From: an uncultured Eubacterium sp.
GTDB lineage: Bacteria > Bacillota > Clostridia > Peptostreptococcales > Anaerovoracaceae
Reading direction: 5' to 3'
NCBI GenBank assembly: GCA_900543485.1
Contig: UQRM01000054.1
Span: forward strand, 1 to 8,391
DNA: 8,391 nt
Positions 7,215 through 8,391 of the stretch are shown piece by piece; the first letter of the stretch is position 1, and each line of letters opens with the position of its first letter. The position numbers and the translations under genes are program-made. The notes beneath the pieces were generated by a model. That model was not told the DNA's origin, did not search any database, and was given only the letters and a program-made list of their open reading frames with translations.

Positions 7215-8010
7215 AATATCTTTCAATACAGCCGTTGATCTGTGAGAACAACAACGGCCTGCCCCTCGTCTCCCAGGTGACTATCAGCTCATCCCCCAGC
7301 CTGATTCCCCACTCCCCGTAGTGACACAGCTTTTCCACCGCCCTGGCCGCGTATTCAGGATCATCCATCATCCCCAAATGCTCCCAGTACTTCACCCGCC
7401 TTTCCACCGGATGCAATACGGAAAAATCCGGCGACATTACCCTGCCGCCCACATGTATCAGCTCCTCATACCTGAAAACCAGCCCATGCTGTTCCAGCTT
7501 CGTCGCAATATCCGCCTCCGCCTTGGAACGCGTCCAGACGCCACCTTCCGAACTGTACAGTTTCCCCTCCGGAAATCCGTCATTGATCTCGTATCTTTCC
7601 GCTGCCCAGGCCTCCGGATCCACATCCCCGGGCAGCAGCAGCTTCCCGCGATCATACCCGCCATACACAGACGGCAGTCCCCGCCCAATCTCCCACGGAT
7701 CATATGGGCGGAACCCCTTCGCGAACCTGTCGCAGCACTCCAGATTTCCTCTCAACACCGGTATTGCCTCCGAAAGATACCGTCTCTCCCTCAGCTCGTC
7801 CACCAGCTCTTCCCTGCCCTCAAACCCTTTTGGAATAATAACCTGCCGCCGCTTTCCAGCCTCGTAAAAGACCCGATACAAATACCCCTTGTTTTCACAC
7901 AAAGACCCCTGCGGCAGCCGCCTCGCCCGCATTTCCATATCAGCCAGCAGCTTTCCCGTCCGCTCCGCTTCATCGGATACCAGCTTCCGCACTTGCATCT
8001 GTTTGAACAT
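7207..8010 (-). CDS. Orphan protein with a probable PD-(D/E)XK-like nuclease core
   Basis: The product has 267 aa and no gene name is known to me. The N-terminal half (about 1-100) is charged, with LPQGSL (32-37) and then YLYRVFYEAGKRRQVIIPKG, resembling the substrate-free N-terminus of an orphan family frequent in Lachnospiraceae. The C-terminal half looks like a restriction-endonuclease fold. Its features are RSKAE (161-165, Glu165 as the helix acid), FRYEE (179-183), SPDF (193-196, Asp195 as the metal-binding acid) and KYWEHLGMMDDPEY (207-220), where Glu210-His211 stands in place of the usual E-x-K. ELIVTWET (241-248) follows as a further strand. There are no membrane segments or signal peptide. 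GAAAGG (8019-8024) lies eight bases before the ATG. The gene stands alone, convergent to the ilv unit, with no methylase or toxin partner. Catalysis is unproven because the Lys of the motif is not in the standard place. Confidence 0.8.
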   Translation of the reverse strand: MFKQMQVRKLVSDEAERTGKLLADMEMRARRLPQGSLCENKGYLYRVFYEAGKRRQVIIPKGFEGREELVDELRERRYLSEAIPVLRGNLECCDRFAKGFRPYDPWEIGRGLPSVYGGYDRGKLLLPGDVDPEAWAAERYEINDGFPEGKLYSSEGGVWTRSKAEADIATKLEQHGLVFRYEELIHVGGRVMSPDFSVLHPVERRVKYWEHLGMMDDPEYAARAVEKLCHYGEWGIRLGDELIVTWETRGRPLLFSQINGCIERYLK

Positions 8011-8094
8011 TTTTCCGCCCTTTCAAATTACATTTTTTACTATTTTAGTGTCTTTCTGCGTATGTTGCGTGTTGTTTTCCAGATTATTCCATGA

Positions 8095-8123
8095 ATTTTA
8101 CAGATATTTTCACTTTTTCGCAA
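8095..8123 (-). promoter_or_regulatory. Candidate promoter of the nuclease-like gene
   Basis: On the minus strand, TTGCGA (8118-8123) and TAAAAT (8095-8100) are separated by 17 bp. Transcription would start near 8088, giving a leader of about 78 nt before the ATG at 8010. The pair lies entirely inside the 43-bp dyad at 8095-8137, so the dyad is well placed to act as an operator. The -35 is only moderate. Confidence 0.4.
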
Positions 8124-8137
8124 TATGTCTGTAAAAT
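8095..8137. repeat. 43-bp imperfect palindrome, copy 1
   Basis: The ends ATTTTACAGA and TCTGTAAAAT are perfect 10-bp inverted repeats. The similarity continues inward, so each half fits ATTTTACAGAYATWTTB. A second copy of exactly the same length lies at 8242-8284 in the same orientation. The centres differ while the arms are kept. At half-site position 11 one arm has T and the other C. That matches a DNA half-site with a free pyrimidine better than a base-paired RNA stem. It lies 84 bp upstream of the nuclease-like gene. It is a candidate operator or a terminal-repeat-type element. Confidence 0.8.
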
Positions 8138-8241
8138 CCAGTGGGTTTGAGGATACTAGACTCTTTTTGTAAAGGGCTGGCGGGGCGTTTTTTCGGTTTT
8201 AATGGGCTCGTCGCAGCGCTTCGGGCTCGCAAACGTTGAAA

Positions 8242-8284
8242 ATTTTACAGACATTTTTGGATTTCAGCAAAATATCTGTAAAAC
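8242..8284. repeat. 43-bp imperfect palindrome, copy 2
   Basis: This is a second 43-bp copy 147 bp from the first. It begins ATTTTACAGACATTTT and ends AAAATATCTGTAAAAC. The first ten bases are identical to copy 1. On the minus strand it again embeds a promoter-like pair, TTGCTG-17-TAAAAT, at the same offset as in copy 1. The 104 bases between the copies (8138-8241) hold a short direct repeat GGGCTCG (8203-8209 and 8223-8229) and no gene that I can support. Confidence 0.8.
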
Positions 8285-8340
8285 GGCGTCCCTGCCCCCT
8301 CCCAAAAAAGTTAAGATAACCCCAAAAGGGCTCCCCAACA

Positions 8341-8378
8341 AAAAAGAAGCCGCGGTCATGCCGCCGCAGCCTCTTTTT
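8341..8378. terminator. Probable bidirectional terminator at the window's right edge
   Basis: The arms are AAAAAGAAGCCGCGG (8341-8355) and CCGCAGCCTCTTTTT (8364-8378), a 15-bp stem with two mismatches around an 8-base loop. An A-run on the left and a T-run on the right give a U-tract in either direction. On the minus strand, stop codons occur just outside it (TGA at 8385-8387, TAA at 8381-8383). It therefore probably ends an off-window gene read leftwards. No part of that gene can be identified. Confidence 0.65.
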
Positions 8379-8391
8379 CGTTAATCAACAC

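Noticed and set aside
7031..7321. A 96-codon plus-strand frame directly after the amidohydrolase gene
   Set aside because: It runs through the intrinsic terminator at 7105-7136 and has no ribosome site or domain.
7321..8094. A 257-codon plus-strand frame opposite the nuclease-like gene
   Set aside because: The product is Pro/Leu/His-rich low-complexity sequence. The minus-strand frame has conserved nuclease-like motifs and a ribosome site.

Overview
The window looks like a chromosomal piece of an anaerobic Firmicute of the class Clostridia. The basis is AGGAGG-type ribosome binding sites, AT-rich promoter DNA next to mid-GC coding DNA, frequent ATA (Ile) and AGA/AGG (Arg) codons, Clostridia-like Ilv proteins, and a PD-(D/E)XK-like orphan protein of a type I associate with Lachnospiraceae and relatives. 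This is a judgement from sequence style, not a database match.

Layout. Positions 1-387 form a divergent intergenic region. At its left edge a minus-strand promoter, an operator-like dyad and a Shine-Dalgarno sequence belong to a gene lying outside the window. At its right end a strong plus-strand promoter (323-350) drives the ilv genes with a leader of only about 30 nt. Positions 388-5573 hold ilvB, ilvN, ilvC and ilvD in one direction. They encode both acetohydroxyacid synthase subunits, ketol-acid reductoisomerase and dihydroxyacid dehydratase. Together these convert pyruvate (or 2-oxobutyrate plus pyruvate) to the 2-oxo acids that are transaminated to valine and isoleucine, with a branch to leucine. 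The transaminase is not in the window. A fifth same-strand gene (5744-7030) encodes a binuclear-metal amidohydrolase of the prolidase/imidazolonepropionase-like group. A clear intrinsic terminator at 7105-7136 closes the unit.

The gaps inside the operon are unusually long and structured. ilvB-ilvN (153 nt) holds a run of four hairpins, including a tandemly duplicated 41-nt unit. ilvC-ilvD (167 nt) holds a terminator-like hairpin and a second dyad. ilvD-amidohydrolase (170 nt) holds two more structures. These may set the relative output of the genes after transcription starts.

Positions 7207-8010 (minus strand) encode an orphan protein with a probable PD-(D/E)XK-like nuclease core. Upstream of it, 8011-8391 is non-coding. 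It carries two copies of a 43-bp imperfect palindrome (8095-8137 and 8242-8284), each embedding a promoter-like pair on the minus strand, then a hairpin with A and T tracts (8341-8378) that probably ends an off-window gene.

The core pathway is ordinary. The most interesting items are the paired 43-bp dyads beside the nuclease-like gene, the hairpin-repeat cluster in front of ilvN, and the loss in IlvN of the glycine that corresponds to Gly14 of E. coli IlvH.
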